A stretch of 64,000 bases of DNA from Cryptomeria japonica (GCF_030272615.1 NC_081410.1:188392119-188456118); one strand, 5' to 3'. Positions 36,421 to 48,011 are shown, counted from the first letter of the stretch. A program made the numbers and translations. Notes: generated by a model from the letters alone, not told the origin.

Positions 36421-36467
36421 GAACTCAGGAAGCGAAAGAGTTGGGGTGTGTTATGTGGGGTATAACA

Positions 36468-37200
36468 AATGGCAACTCGGCTAGGAAAATGCTTCCATGC
36501 ATTTTCAGACACTGAACCCTTCAAGTACCTAGACTCTTCACTTTATGCTCATACTGGACAACTCAAAGAAGACTAACATAATCAAGCCTCAACACAACAA
36601 AGAGGCCTAAGTTACAACTGAAACTGTAAGTGTGTGCAAATGATTCATTAACCATCCATTGAGTTTTGTTACAACCAAGAAAGGTAGACTCTGTCCAGGC
36701 TACGTAGGTTAAGTATGTAGTTCCCAACATGCAATGATATCCTGGGCATAGCTCTGTTGCCAGCTAGGCGTCTATAGCCCCGAAAAAGATACCTTTGGTT
36801 CCCCTCAAGTATTGCTCCACTGCCATCCAGGCATCTATAGCCCCGGTGGAAGTACATGAATGGCCCTTGTGAATTGAGATTTGATAATTCTTTCTTCCTT
36901 CCATTTTGTAATCTTTTTTATTCTTTCTTTTTTTTCTTATTGTAGATCAATAATTGTAGATCTTCATTATGACCATGATCTACCCACAAACATGTTGGTA
37001 TCCCCCCTACCTCGTATTCAAATACACAGTAATCAACTCCTGGAAGGAAAAGGAAGGAAGCCACCTAATTTGATTGCATTGTAGGTGCATGTTCTCGCAT
37101 AGTGACTTTGTCCTTATGAGGTCCCAGCTCGAGGTGGAACTTGTATTCTCACTCAGGTTCATACATGTCAAGAGAAACAACATCTATTATCAATCTGATA
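36468..37200 (-). other. LARD-1 interior 3' of the ORFs, non-coding
   Basis: About 730 bp between the acidic ORF and the 3' LTR. Two copies of a roughly 72-bp unit containing ggc.tctatagccccg lie near 36770 and 36842. No polypurine tract is apparent next to the LTR. Confidence 0.5.
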
Positions 37201-37202
37201 TG

Positions 37203-38980
37203 CTAGTCATTAACATTAAATTTAACTTTGAACACATCATTATCATGAAGACCAACACCAAGCAATGAAATGGGACAATTAACTTCTAATAGACTATTTA
37301 CTTCAAACCCCTCTTCTACTAAGTCAAAATCATTAAGTTCATCATTCTCCAGATTATTAAAATCATAATGTCTACCTTCAACATTACCTACCATGGCAAT
37401 CTCCCAAGCCATTACAAAGTTTGGACAACTTACATCAGAATGTGATTCCAAAGGATGAATCCTACATGAATCACATGTTGTAAAATATAACATGTTACAC
37501 AAGCAACTATGACTACTCATCTCTTCGACCAATTCCAACACAAGATTCATTGTCCTTTCCATTTCTTCTACTAAGGCAAGTTGCATGCTATCTTTTCCTT
37601 GCAAAGTTTGAAACTCCTCTTCATGATGTACAACATCAATTCCCTGCACAAAATCATCAGCATTAGCAATTTCATCACCAAGGTTATGAGTAACTGATGA
37701 ATAAGATAATTCTCTTGAAATTTCATTAAAATGTATAGAATCAAATGAAGACTTCTCCATTTTAGGTTGTTGATCTCATTGAAGCATCCCCATTTCTGAT
37801 TGTGCCTATTGCATACACTTTGCACTTCCTCACACTCATTTAACTTGGAACATATCACAAACACTTCGTTGCAATAAGAGGTCAATGTTTTCATCGTTAT
37901 TCATTGAGACTTCTAACTTTCTCTCATGATTGATATAAATTTGATTGAGACATTCATCAAAAAAAATTTGGCAAGTTTGAATGTCGTTTTTGACTTGTTT
38001 CTATGTTTGTATCTAAATTCTCAACATATGAGTCATTGTTATAAGAAGGGAAGAGGTCTTCCACTACTTTGTCCAAGAATATATTACATAACCCTTGCAT
38101 CATCAACCCTCTCTTCAACTGAATCAACACAACTTGTACATTCCAACGAGCAACACATATCATCCTTGGTCATGAAAACATTCTCAAACACATCACCTTT
38201 GTCCAAACAAGTCAACTTATCATTACTATTCTCAATCACTTCCAAACCTACTCTAAAATCACATTCCTTTCTTATGAAATCTATACAAAGATCAATATTA
38301 TCAACTTCTAAACAAAAAAAATTATCGTTCATAACTTTGCCTGAGCAATTATCCATGGTTGAACCAACCTCTTTGCACATCAAATCCATACACAAATCTG
38401 AATCAACCTCATCATGTGGGGCTAATTCAATGTTCATTTGATCAAGAGAAGAAGATTCAATCATTAACATACCATCTTTATCCTTACTTGTAGTGATTTC
38501 TTTGTCATGTTGGTCTTTGTCAATCAACTCCTTATGAGGATTTAGTTGTGAGTCTTCTTGAGATATGTAAGATAGGATTTTCTCTTTGAATTCATCTATA
38601 AGGTCCCAATGGTCTTCCAACAGAGTGAATACTTCTTCAAATTCAATTTACTGCTTCAAGCATAGGTCCATTCTTTTGAGGAAATCAAAACAGTTAGCTT
38701 CACAATGCTTGTTCATGAGGTGTATTATACAACCATCTAATAATGCAATGTCAACCAAACACTTAGAAACACCCATTTCTTTCAAACACCGATTCAAGCT
38801 ACTATGTGCAAATAGAATGTCTTTGAAAGAATAAAAAAAATTCTCACCTTTGTTATGTGATTGATTATCATTGAAACCATGTTGAGGATATGCATTAAAC
38901 CTTTCACTTGTTGAATATCCATTGTAACAATGTTGGGGCAGAGTTGTTGACACTCCAAATTCTTTAAAATCTTCTTCCAA
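37203..38980 (-). pseudogene. LARD-1 acidic ORFs of unknown function (broken)
   Basis: Continues the gag-like ORF after a shift near 38985. 38980-38084 is one frame with a stop near 38648. It is rich in D/E, C and M (for example LCMDLMCKEVGS, TKDDMCCSLECTSCVDSVEE). After further shifts, 37760-37203 is similarly acidic (LENDELNDFDLVEEGFEVN). No catalytic motif, zinc-binding pattern of known spacing or membrane segment is evident. Where a polymerase would normally sit there is only this. I do not recognise the family. Confidence 0.55.
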
Positions 38981-39930
38981 AAAGTTGTTGAATCACCTCC
39001 AAATCTGATTTTATGTTTGTAATCAGAATTTGCAGCCACTTCTTCTTCATTTTCGAGCAACCGGTTCACATGATATGGGTGAGCATTAACTTCTGGAGCT
39101 GCAACTTCATTATGATTTGTTATTCTTCTCTTTGGATCTTGACCAAATAAAGAAGTTACAACCATAAAAACTTCATTAGCAGATGTAGCATTTTTATTCA
39201 CATTTGAGAGTTGCATTTGTTGACTACAACTAGGTTGATTTATTGTGTTTGAAGTCATAGTAGGAAGATTTGGGACATTGTAGTTTTCGAATGATTGTTG
39301 TTGGATAGGCATGGTGTGTGCTTGAGCACAAGTTTGTACATACGAACAACCCCCTGACACAATTTCATTAAAATTGTAAAAATTATTATTCACAACACCA
39401 TACCCAGATTGTGCTAAGATTAAGGCTATTCTAAGTGCCTAATATACATCATTGACTTCACCAAAAAAATTAATCTTTTCTACAAACATAGTACCAATAC
39501 CCCAAAAGTAATGACCTTTCAAAAATCTTGCATCTATTACTCTACTTGTAGATTGAACTCTTTGATACATAAGAAAGTATCTATGATTGAATTGAGCAAT
39601 TGATTCACAAGATACTATTTTCACATTTACAAATTGAATTAGTGCATCTTCCAATCTTGTGAAAGGATCGAATTGACTTAAGAAAAGGAATTCAAATTCA
39701 TGCCATGAACAAATCAAGCTAGGAGAAAGACTTGTATACCATTGTGATGTCGAAGCTTGAAGAGTTTGAACAAACAAGTTGCAAGCAACAACCTCCGGTG
39801 TGCTTTGAAGGACAAAAACTTGATGTTTATAAACATTTACATGGTCTAAAGCACTTTGTCCATTTTCAGGAAAGAACATGGGAAGCCCATTATACACACG
39901 ATGAGGAATTATATGCACAATCCTAGGTAT
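38981..39930 (-). pseudogene. LARD-1 gag-like ORF (broken)
   Basis: One frame from about 39920 with a stop at 39439, continuing to the shift near 38985. The segment with ALDHVNVYKHQVF, then FVQTLQASTSQWYTSLSP, SWHEFEFLFLSQFDP and CESIAQFNHRYFLMYQRV has the order of a Ty3-type retrotrans_gag capsid domain (W-Y-x-S-L, then S-W-x-E-F, then F). No ATG matches the frame opening at 39918 (the codon is GTG), so the true start is unclear. A Q/N/S-rich stretch follows, without a zinc knuckle. Copia-N inserted just upstream of this ORF. Confidence 0.6.
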
Positions 39931-39965
39931 TCACAATGAGCTGCCCATTGGAGTTAAACTTTCCC

Positions 39966-41130
39966 TGTTAGGCCCAGTATGGAAAGCTAATGTACTGAGA
40001 GGGGAGGGGTGAATCAGTACTTCACATCCTTTCTTCAACAATAACTTTACTGTTATGCATAAACCAAAAACTGTTGTAACATAACATAAAGCTAGAATAA
40101 ATAAATAACAATCATACATGATTCACTCCATAACACATATATTTTGGTTACACAGAAACTCTTGGTTAGAGAGAAAAAATGTGGTGGGGATGGCACCCAC
40201 AACTTCACTACTGCAATAATAAAGGTTTCTTAGTTAGAGCTACATGTTTATCTATTTCTGATAGCTTACCCTATTAGGAGTATCAAGATCGTTAGATCTA
40301 CCTTGCTAAAGGATTTTACAACACTTATTCTAAATGCTGCACCTAGTTAAAGGCTTTACAATTTATAGACTTTGTTAGAGTCTTTTACCCTGTTAAAGGT
40401 TTCTCTTACAACTCAAAATATTACAATAAAATCTTTACAAACATCTGCAACTTTACATCTGAAATGTTATAGTAGATTCTATGTGCTCAAAATGAGATTA
40501 CCTTGCTTATAGCATACCTCGGTAATCCATAAAGTAACTCGGTAAACCCTTCTATTTACTCTGTTCCTTGACTGTTCTTTGAAATCCTTCTCGGTGATCT
40601 CTGTGTCTCTAACAGTCATAATACTCAATGCTTCCTTATCTATTGCACATGTCTTTGCTTCATATATATCTATGATTCTTAATTCATGTTGTATAAATAG
40701 ATCTCTTATGTCGGTGATTTGTTCATTGCATCGATCTTACAAACATGATTTATTGAATGAATAACCATACAAAATATTTCATTGGATGGATGACCTCAAG
40801 ATCATACAAAATCTTTAAGTGCAATTTCCAATGTGATAACGGTTCTTTGTTCCTTGATCTTGTAACACGTTTCCCATGTGTGTCTAGGTTCAATGAATTT
40901 GGTAACACGTTTCACTCGGTGTGTGTTCACTCAGTATATCATTTTTGCTGCTCGGTAGACATAGAGTGTTACTTGGTAGATAACTCGGTGTATACTAGGC
41001 TCTGTAACTACTTTATTCTATAACCGACTGCTCTGTGCTTACCGACTAAATATTTTGGCAGTAGTAACCGACTAGAGTATATAGAATGACTTTGGATACA
41101 AAACTAATGGCAACTTAGTAAGTAGTAACA
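39966..41130 (-). repeat. Copia-N left LTR (3' LTR)
   Basis: 1165 bp; by eye much closer to its partner than the LTR pairs of the older elements, so it is a younger insertion than its host LARD-1. Confidence 0.92.
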
Positions 41131-41447
41131 ATCTCCCCTTTTGACATTAGTTGAGATGTTTGACAAAACTACTTTCAAAGTTATAACTCAAAAATCTATA
41201 TACTTACAAAATTTGACTAAACTGATAGTATATACGTTTGTCAATATAATAGTATATCCAGATATACTCCCCTTATCAATATACTGTACAAAACTCTGAT
41301 TTTGCATGCTCGGTGTTCAATGTTCTATATTAACTACTCGGTTCACTACCAAAATTAACTGTGCATTGGATACTCTGTTCTACTTGGTATACTCCCCCTG
41401 TATACTACACTCCCCCTTTGATACTTTGATACTATACTCCCCCTTTT
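41131..41447 (-). other. Copia-N polypurine tract array
   Basis: The tract next to the 3' LTR is TGTCAAAAGGGGAGAT. Four more GGGG(G)AGT tracts lie further in, at about 41266, 41391, 41409 and 41435, separated by AT-rich spacers (two are only 18 bp apart). Confidence 0.8.
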
Positions 41448-41463
41448 TGACAAACATCAAAAC

Positions 41464-44400
41464 TTAGTTACCATTCGGTGGAGGCAACTGGTCAAAAATG
41501 GATTTGTACTTTGTCATTGCATTGGTGAGAGTGATAGAGAGGGCATCCTTGACACTATCCATGAGTGAATTCAGAGTTGTAATATCAGCTAATAGTGAAA
41601 TTAGTCCATCTAAAGTGATTCCCTCTTGTTGAGTGGATAGGGAGGTAGCCTTGTTGATCTACTCTTGGACGGATGAAAGATGAGGAATGAATAATGTCTG
41701 AAGAGTCATTATATCCATCCTGATCTTGTGCTCTTCATTCCTAAGTTCCAATTGTTGAGCCATGAGCTTTTGTAACTTTGTATAGAAATGCTGAATAGAA
41801 TTTGGCTCAGTGGTCAACTTATTTGAGAGATTGGTGATCTCTTTCTCAATCACTTCTGTTTTATTTTTGATATCTTTAATGAATAAAGAGAATGTACAGA
41901 GTTTTTGAAATAAATAAAGAATATGCTTGAGTTGAGGGGACAACTCAACAATAAATTTGACTAGTTTTACTTTGCCAATAGCAATAGCTTTCTATACCTC
42001 TTCAATCATTTTTGCAATGAGCTCTTTGTCCTTCAATTTGCTCAAATATTCATATGCGTCTACTCCAGATGTCTCTATTTCAGTTAGGAGTTCATCCAGT
42101 TGAATATGGATGGCTGCATCTTTTGACATTGTAGCTTCAGGTAGCATATTTGTTAATAGTGCTTTCACCTTCTGAAGTACTTTGTTTTTCTTTTGAATAG
42201 CCAATTGTTTTTCTTGTTCTGCTTTGGCTTTGCATAGTTCACCGAATTCAATGAGTGCTTGCCCTTTTAATTTGGATATGTCTACATTTGGCAACACGAT
42301 TGGTTTTGAAAAATCTAATTTGAAACTATGCTTTTTCATTTTCTTTTCTTTGGTTTTCATCGGTTGAACTAACACAATGGCTTGGGAGGCTTGTTGACCC
42401 TCGGTAGGTTGCTCAATAGAGGCAACACTTTTGTTGGTTTCTATAGCCTCTGTTGTGTTTTTTAGTGCTTCAGTACTTGGGATCTCGGTGGAAATAGTTT
42501 CTGTGCTTGCAAGTGCTTGAGAAGTCTGTTCCTTGGTGGCCTGAGAAGTAGCTTCTCCTTCTGTAGACTTGTGATCCTCTATTCCTTGTTCAGTATCCTG
42601 AGGGGTCTCAGTTGAAATAGGTTGAGTGACCGGAGGATAGGGCTGAACTTGTTCTAAAACTGACTCACTGGATACCAATTTGGCATATGCATTCCCTTCT
42701 ATCATTTCCTGTTCTTGTGCCTTGGTGTCCATGATATCCTCATCAATTTGTATAGTGTCAACAGGGTCTTGCTCGGTGATAGTAGGATCTTGCTCGATGA
42801 CATCAACTTGCTCACCAGCATTCTTGATTCGAAAGATTTCCTACCACTTTTCCTTGGTCTCATTCTCTACATCCAAGTAAAGGCCATTCATCAATTTCAA
42901 GGCTCTTTGCTTGACTAGGAAGTTTGTGTGGCAGTTTTTCAGATGTTCATTGATCTTATCTACCAACATGTCTGGAAAGAGATGTACCAGACTTCTTTCT
43001 CTCATCCGTTTCTCTAAGTCCATGGCATACTTCCACCTGTTATCAATATGCAAATACAATTATTTTGGAAGAGAATTAGTTACTTCCAATGGGACCAATC
43101 GGAATTTTAGAAGTGTGCAGATGACAACTTCTTCTATTTGTCTCTTTTCATCATCAGATCTGGATTCATACTTAACATATCTGAATGCTCCAAATCCACC
43201 ATATTGCTTTAGATTAGCACAAAAATTATCAACACTATGTACATCCACCTTTTTACTCTTGACAATCTGAAATTTGTTTTTGTCTTCAAATTCGGTGTCA
43301 CTGGACTCTTTAGTCAAAATGAGTCTCTGAGTAGATTTTTTTTTAGTTTTTGTTACCTTTGGTGCAACAACATTCTTTGGTTTCTTACTCACTAATGCTG
43401 TAGATGATCTTGTGTTTGGGCGCTTTACTGAAGGAGTCGGTGATACCTTTGATGTATCTTGTTTCTTCCTTTTCAAAACTTTGCCTTTAGGCAACTCGGT
43501 GCTCAATGTAATAGTTGCCTCTTGGGCTTCAGATTCCTCCTCGGTGATGACTACAGTGCCCTTGATAGGTGTGGAGGAAGTACCTGCTCCAAATTTCTCC
43601 ATTAATGCCTTGATCATTTTTTTTGCTTTCCTTGTAGCCTTGTGTACTACAATGCTCATCTTAACTTTCTCTTTAACTTCTTCATATGTACTGTATCTCA
43701 GCTCAGTAGCATGCCTTGGTAATGTAAGAAAAGCATCTATCTGTTGTTGTGTGATGTCAAAATCAATCTCATAACCCATAGGTGGCAAAGATTGAGTTAT
43801 TAGTTCCATAGCATTAACATAGCAGTAGTCCGTGTCTACTTCAAAGCATATGTCATCCTTGTATTTCTCTACTAACTGGGGTGGAATTCTATACCTGTTA
43901 TGCATCTTTTCTTGAAACTTGCTAAAGTAATCATCCATAATATCATTAAAGTTATCACCTAGCCATTTGATGAAGTCATTGATTTGATGGGTGATTGGTC
44001 GGTGTAGCTCCCAAACTACATTATTGACTAATGGAAAGAATTTCTCAAAATAGAAAAACATGCATACCAGAAGTGATCCAAACTCCAGTGTGTTAGCCGA
44101 GTTGTTCTTCTTTGGCTTCCTTATGGTGTTTAGATTCTCAAACAGGTTTTTCAACAATACTTCACAAAGATCAATCTTCATTCCCTTCTTCACAATTTTA
44201 TATGCTAAATCGACTGCTGCATAGGGTACACTATTTTCCCTTGTCGATTGAAAGAAACAATAACCTATTACTCTAATGGCAAAATTCAGCTCTGCATCTG
44301 TTACATTGTTCAATTTTAGTCCTCTGCAATCAGATTCAACTCGGGTTAAAGTGATCAATTCCTGCTGTGATATCATTTTCTGAGCTCGGGCATGATCAAA

Positions 44401-44820
44401 AATAGGGTAACCGGTGATCAAATGAATGATTTCCTTGGTGATTTTAAATGGTTACTCCTCTAACCACATGAAATCATCATGAACTCTACTCAGAACAAAC
44501 TTGATCCACTAGGGTTTGAAGACACGGGGATAGGTTAGGGCTTCGGTCAATCCCTTAATTTTGATGTGTTCATACTTTCTATCCAATTTCCCATCGGTAC
44601 ACAATTCATCATATGTGTCTTTGATCTCAACATGACCTAGTTCCTCAACACAACACTTAGTGAAGAATCTGACATCCTCAACTAATAAAACCCTATTTGG
44701 AATGAGTGAAAATGCAGTTTTATCATCCAGTTCAGATGCTACTTTGGGAGTTAGAGAGTATTTCAATGAGGGCTTTTCAATGTTTTCAACAACAACGGGC
44801 TTCTGGATCTTAGGTGCCAT
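41464..44820 (-). pseudogene. Copia-N giant ORF, 1118 codons, unknown function
   Basis: Opens at the ATG at 44820 (MAPKIQKP) and stays in one frame to a TAA at 41464. It has six in-frame stops (44509, 44452, 43060, 42841, 41992, 41659) and no frameshift. All six are TAG or TAA and fit C-to-T changes in CAG/CAA. Residues about 60-400 look globular (FKITKEIIHLITGYPIFDH; KKGMKIDLCEVLLKNLFENL; EFGSLLVCMFFYFEKFFP). Residues about 410-510 are basic (VLKRKKQDTSK; TKTKKKSTQ), possibly nuclear-localising. A T/E/S/Q-rich linker (about 42330-42660) leads to lysine-rich and coiled-coil-like tails. No polymerase, protease, integrase or helicase motif is visible. The N-terminal domain resembles LINE-A ORF3. 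Function unknown. Confidence 0.82.
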
Positions 44821-45360
44821 TGCAAATTTTGGATAAATACTAACAAAATATTCTTAGGGTTTGAAGACTTTTAAACGCCAGATGCTTTCCACTTAACAAA
44901 TGTAAAACAGATAATCACATTGATATTTCCCAGTAGCTAGCTCTTAGAAATGCTTGAGATCAATGTGCAAATACCTTGAATTTCGCTTCGTAGGAGGTTT
45001 GATCGCCTTTGGATCGCTTTGCTCTGCTCTCTTGAAAACTTGGTAAGTGTAAAATGACCGCGCAAAAGCTTTAAGTATACAATATACCTTATCAGGCTTT
45101 GTGCAGTTAGGTCAAAGACATTAAATGCACTCGATACCACTTCCTTTTTATGATTTTACCGAGTAGCCAGACTTCCTGTATTTACCAACTAGATAGGCTT
45201 CCTGTATTTACCGACTTGACAGGCTTTCTGAAGACTAGATAAAATTTCAAATTTCCTAATGCATCTTTACTTATACAGATTTTGAATTAAGTACATGATA
45301 AAATAGGAACTGTTAAGATTTAACCTTTGAAAGAATGCAGTCCCTTCATACCTTTACCAA
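44821..45360 (-). other. Copia-N spacer between gag and the giant ORF
   Basis: 540 bp without a convincing reading frame. Three copies of a roughly 30-bp unit (ggcttcctgtatttaccgac and variants) lie at about 45163-45238. Confidence 0.5.
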
Positions 45361-46714
45361 TTAATTTGGAATAGGTGCACCTAACTTAGTAGATAAGGTG
45401 CTTTCTTCATTTGACACAAATTCCTTCTTTTTCCAAATCATCTGTAATTTGCTTCTTATTTCCTCAGTGTCTCCTCTAGGTTGATCTCTGCAATCTCTAG
45501 CCAAGTGTCCAACTTTGTGACAATGAAAACATGCCATACCAGGATTTCTCCATGATCTTTGGTTGTTCATTCCAAACCTTATAAAGCAGTTGGCACTTAT
45601 GTGTCCATATCTTCCACAACATTCACACCATATCCTTGTATTGTAATCCCATGATACTGTAGAATACTGTCGGTTAGGATCTATGTGAGTTTGGTAGCCT
45701 CTAGTATTTGCTCGGTGTGCAAACCACATATAGTTCTTTTGCTTAAACCAACACTTCTCGATACTATGTCCATATCTATTGCAATTTTTACAAAATCCTT
45801 TGAATTTTACCTTCTGATAATTTCTAGCAGACTTTGTCCTACATTGGTTAGATGTGTGACCATATTTATTGCAATTGTGACAATAACCATTAGACCTAGT
45901 GACATTCAGTTGCTTACCTTTTCTGATTTGGCACATATTAGCAGTATGTCCTTGTTTTCCACAGTAGTTGCAAATAGGCCTCTTTCCTTTGATGTTCTTC
46001 TTGTTTCCAGCTTGCTTTGATGATTCTCCTCTCTCGATAGTGTGGATTCCCTTCTCGGTAGAGTCTTTTCCTTTGTAACCGAGTCTTGCAACTTTGTTGG
46101 GTCTTTTTGTATTCAGTTGTTCATCCAACATCTTTGATGCTTCATAACTCTTTTTCAGTGTTTCTTTGGATTTCCTCAACGTTTCAAGTTCATTGGTCAA
46201 TCTTGATAGTTCAAGTTTTAATGCTTGATTCTCATCATCTTTCAGATTTGCTTCATGATGTGCATAACCCAATTGATCTGACAGATTTTGTTGAATCCCA
46301 GTCAACCTTGTGATTTCATCATTCTTTTCAGATACTAATGCTTCGAGCTGTTGTTTTTTCTCTTTCTAGATCTCTTACTTTATCCTTGGTTGTCCTTAAT
46401 GCATCAAGATTTTCAGTCATCTGCGTGCTGAAAAGTTCATGTCCTCTTTTCATTGCTTTTAGCTGATCAGTCAGTGCTTTGTTCTTTTCTTTCAGTTCTC
46501 CAATCATCTCTTCAGTCTCTTCAGATATACTATTCTCAGATGATGTCTCAATTTGTTCCACTAACTCTTGAGAGTCCTGCAAATCATCAGACAATCTTCT
46601 TCTAACTTTCAATGATTTTTGCATTTGTCTTTGCATGTATGCAATCACTTGATTAGCATGATCCAACTCTTCTTGTAGATACACAATTCTTCGAGATTGT
46701 TTATAGCCTTCCAT
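45361..46714 (-). pseudogene. Copia-N gag-like protein: long coiled coil and five zinc knuckles
   Basis: Starts at the ATG at 46714 (MEGYKQSRR), about 50 bp inside the primer-binding site. The N-terminal 290 or so residues are heptad-like and highly charged (YLQEELDHANQVIAYMQRQ; LKLELSRLTNELETLRKSKE), indicating an extended coiled coil. One frameshift near 46355 separates the two halves. The C-terminal part has five CX2CX4HX4C knuckles: CNYCGKQGHTANMC, CHNCNKYGHTSNQC, CKNCNRYGHSIEKC, CECCGRYGHISANC and CFHCHKVGHLARDC. The first three recur every 30 residues. By analogy it would bind and assemble element RNA. The usual copia capsid region (DUF4219/UBN2) is not evident, so it may be a gag replacement. 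Confidence 0.8.
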
Positions 46715-46762
46715 TGATAAGATCTTTTTCTTTAGGCTGTTAAACCCTTTTCCAAGATTCAA

Positions 46763-46774
46763 GCTCTGATACCA
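46763..46774 (-). other. Copia-N primer-binding site
   Basis: On the minus strand TGGTATCAGAGC, perfect initiator-Met-tRNA type, two bases inside the 5' LTR. Confidence 0.93.
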
Positions 46775-46776
46775 AT

Positions 46777-47939
46777 TGTTAGGCTGAGTATGGAAAGCTA
46801 ATGTATTGAGAGGGGAGGGGTGAATCAGTACTTCAAATCCTTTCTTCAACAATAACTTTATTGTTATGCATAAACCAAAAACTGCTTTAACATAACATAA
46901 AGTGAAAACAAATAAATAACAATCATACATGATTCACTCCATAACACATATATTTTGGTTACACAGAAACTCTTGGTTAGAGAGAAAAACCGCGATGGGG
47001 ATGGCACCCACAACTTCACTGCTGCAATAATAAAGGTTGCTCAGTTAGAGCTACATGTTTAGCTATTTCTGATAGCTTACCCTGTTAGGAGTATCAAGAT
47101 CATTAGATCTACCTTGCTAAAGGATTTTACAACACTTATTCTAAATGATGCACCTGGTTAAAGGCTTTACAATTTATAAAATTTGTTAGAGTCTTTTACC
47201 CTGTTAAAGGTTTCTCTTACAACTCAAAATATTACAATAAAATCTTTACAAACATCTGCAACTTTACATCTGAAATGGTATAGCAAATTCTATGTGCTCA
47301 AAATGAGATTACCTTGCTTATAGTACCTTGGTAATCCATAAAGTAACTTGGTAAACCCTTCTGTTGACTCTGTTCCTTGACTATTCTCTGAAATCCTTCT
47401 CAATGACCTCTGTGTCTCTAACAGTCACAATACTCAGTGCTTCCTTATCTATTGCACATGTCTTTGCTTCATATATATCTATGATCCTTAATTCATGTTG
47501 TATAAATAGATTTCTTATGTTGGTGATCTGTTCATTGCATCTATCTTACAAACATGATTTATTGAATGAATAACCATACAAAATATTTCATTGGATAGAT
47601 GACCTCAAGATCATACAAAATCTTTAAGTGCAATTTCCAATGTGATAATGGTTCTTTGTTCCTTGATCTTGTAACATGTTTCCCATGTGTGTCTAGGTTC
47701 AATGAATCTGGTAACATGTTTCACTCGGTGTGTGTTCACTCAGTATATCATTTTTGCTGCTCGATAGACATAGAGTGTTACTCGGTAGATAACTCAGTGT
47801 ATACTAGGCTCTGTGACTACTTTCTTCTATAACCGACTGCTCTGTGCTTATCGACTGAATATTTTGGTAGTAGTAACCGACTAGAGTATATAGAATGACT
47901 TTGGATATAAAACTAATGGCAACTTAGTAAGTAGTAACA
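46777..47939 (-). repeat. Copia-N right LTR (5' LTR)
   Basis: 1163 bp, colinear with 39966-41130 with scattered substitutions and very few indels. Confidence 0.92.
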
Positions 47940-47996
47940 TTCCCAAGGTGTAACTCACTCTAACTTAAGAAAATAATTCAGAAATCATTACATGTT

Positions 47997-48011
47997 GTCC
48001 TTCTAGCACCA
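47997..48011 (-). other. LARD-1 primer-binding site
   Basis: On the minus strand TGGTGCTAGAAGGAC, five bases inside the 5' LTR. From memory it matches, with one or two changes, the complement of the 3' end of plant tRNA-Asn (TGGCGCTAGAAGG). Confidence 0.6.

Larger units (their letters stand above)
33290..36467 (-). repeat. LARD-1 left LTR (3' LTR)
   Basis: 3178 bp. It contains a 185-bp duplication (about 34060-34440), a roughly 44-bp minisatellite (34870-35035) and two tandem units of about 421 bp (35581-36420). On the minus strand it begins TGTTATACCCC. An imperfect hairpin (GTTGATGGGTGT / ACACTCACCAAC) sits at its outer edge, 33291-33320. Confidence 0.9.
39966..47939 (-). mobile_element. 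Copia-N, polymerase-free LTR element with a giant ORF
   Basis: 7974 bp, nested in LARD-1, with 5-bp TSD ttccc at 39961-39965 and 47940-47944. The LTRs (1165 and 1163 bp) begin TGTTAGG and end AGTAACA on the plus strand. The primer-binding site is of the initiator-Met type and the polypurine tract abuts the 3' LTR. Along the minus strand it encodes a coiled-coil/zinc-knuckle gag-like protein and then an 1118-codon unknown ORF; no protease, integrase, RT or RNase H motif is present. The TGTTAG termini, a GAGGGG..TGAATCAG word near the LTR edge and the tract context (TTTGRCATTRRTG) resemble the copia at 18845, suggesting a related autonomous partner. Confidence 0.88.

Noticed and set aside
36470-36485. 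TGGCAACTCGGCTAGG after the left LARD-1 LTR as a plus-strand primer-binding site
   Set aside because: It resembles a Tat/Ogre-type site, but the gag-like ORF and acidic ORFs are on the minus strand and a better-placed minus-strand primer site exists at 47997-48011.
37926-38441. 171-codon plus-strand frame, S/L-rich
   Set aside because: It is the antisense shadow of the acidic minus-strand ORF of LARD-1.
43412-43774. 120-codon plus-strand frame
   Set aside because: It is antisense to the Copia-N giant ORF, which is a single conserved frame over 1118 codons.
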